From an uncultured Pelagibacteraceae bacterium (GTDB lineage: Bacteria; Pseudomonadota; Alphaproteobacteria; Pelagibacterales; Pelagibacteraceae): a stretch of 42,992 nucleotides of DNA. Positions 42,810 through 42,992 of this stretch are shown here, piece after piece. Under the pieces are notes generated by a model. That model was given only the letters and a program-made list of their open reading frames with translations, had not been told where the DNA came from and searched no databases. Each line of letters begins with the position of its first letter. Position 1 is the first letter of the stretch. The stretch spans positions 1-42,992 of the forward strand of contig CACJEG010000009.1 in NCBI GenBank assembly GCA_902592375.1, written 5' to 3'. Both the position numbers and the translations under genes were made by a program.

Positions 42810-42992
42810 ATGGAACAGCCAAAAAACAATTTAAAAATTGTTACAGATAAAAAAACAAACGCAAGGGTGATTTTACCTAACATGCTAACTCTTATTGGGG
42901 TTTGTATAGGTTTGTCGTCAATCAGATTCGCATTGGATGGAAAATTTGAATTTGCAATTATAGCAATTATGTTTGCCGCTCTTATTGATGGA
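42810..42992 (+). CDS. pssA: CDP-diacylglycerol-serine phosphatidyltransferase (partial)
   Basis: The first 61 codons before the window ends. After a polar start (M-E-Q-P-K-N-N-L), I-L-P-N-M-L-T-L-I-G-V-C-I-G-L-S-S-I-R-F is the typical entry to the CDP-alcohol phosphatidyltransferase family, and the frame is cut at A-A-L-I-D-G, the first residues of the D-G-x-x-A-R catalytic motif. It would make phosphatidylserine from CDP-diacylglycerol and serine, the substrate of the upstream psd product. Confidence 0.88.
   Translation, partial: MEQPKNNLKIVTDKKTNARVILPNMLTLIGVCIGLSSIRFALDGKFEFAIIAIMFAALIDG

Overview
The window is about 43 kb of very AT-rich, densely packed bacterial DNA. Intergenic gaps are mostly under 100 bp and many genes overlap by ATGA. 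The content points to a SAR11 (Pelagibacterales) marine alphaproteobacterium: a proteorhodopsin with the blue-tuning glutamine, followed by 2Fe-2S ferredoxin, a thioredoxin-reductase-like ferredoxin reductase and a GST; a single-cysteine DksA; and GTTC-N7-GTTC type LexA boxes. This assignment is inference from gene content; no marker rRNA is present.

Layout. 1-8.4 kb is housekeeping: fumC (cut by the window edge), a MazG-like pyrophosphatase, nadC-nadA, tRNA-Leu(GAG), a 52-aa membrane peptide, ygfZ, a dihydroorotase-family amidohydrolase, an SMR transporter and a propionyl-CoA synthetase. 8.6-12.5 kb is the proteorhodopsin locus: the pump with its own terminator, then a fatty-acid desaturase, ferredoxin, ferredoxin-NADP reductase and GST, which together could form an NADPH-to-desaturase electron chain. 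12.5-15.5 kb holds dksA, two micro-ORFs after it, and a GT39/GT2 pair resembling lipid-linked sugar transfer systems.

15.5-23.7 kb is the most unusual part: one tightly packed co-directional run of six genes behind a near-consensus promoter and a structured leader. It encodes DUF1800, Tat-exported DUF1501, an SxxK serine hydrolase, a clan GH-A-like glycosidase, an alginate-lyase-like protein and an FG-GAP repeat protein; five of the six carry export signals. It looks like an envelope or extracellular polysaccharide-processing system. It is followed by a complete ureDABCEFG operon (23.96-28.8 kb), with a small CGCC-tailed protein gene facing away from it, and a LexA-controlled umuDC pair on the other strand.

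30.6-35.1 kb holds a small unknown protein, a VOC protein, a GFA-family protein, a glycerate-kinase-like protein, a TolC-like protein and recA with its own SOS box and terminator. Between recA and alaS, which are near neighbours in many proteobacteria, sits an ECF sigma/anti-sigma pair divergent from a secreted coiled-coil protein and a surface-antigen-like protein. Their shared 111-bp intergenic region holds four alternating copies of one heptamer in a nested palindrome. The window closes with alaS, icd, psd and the start of pssA.
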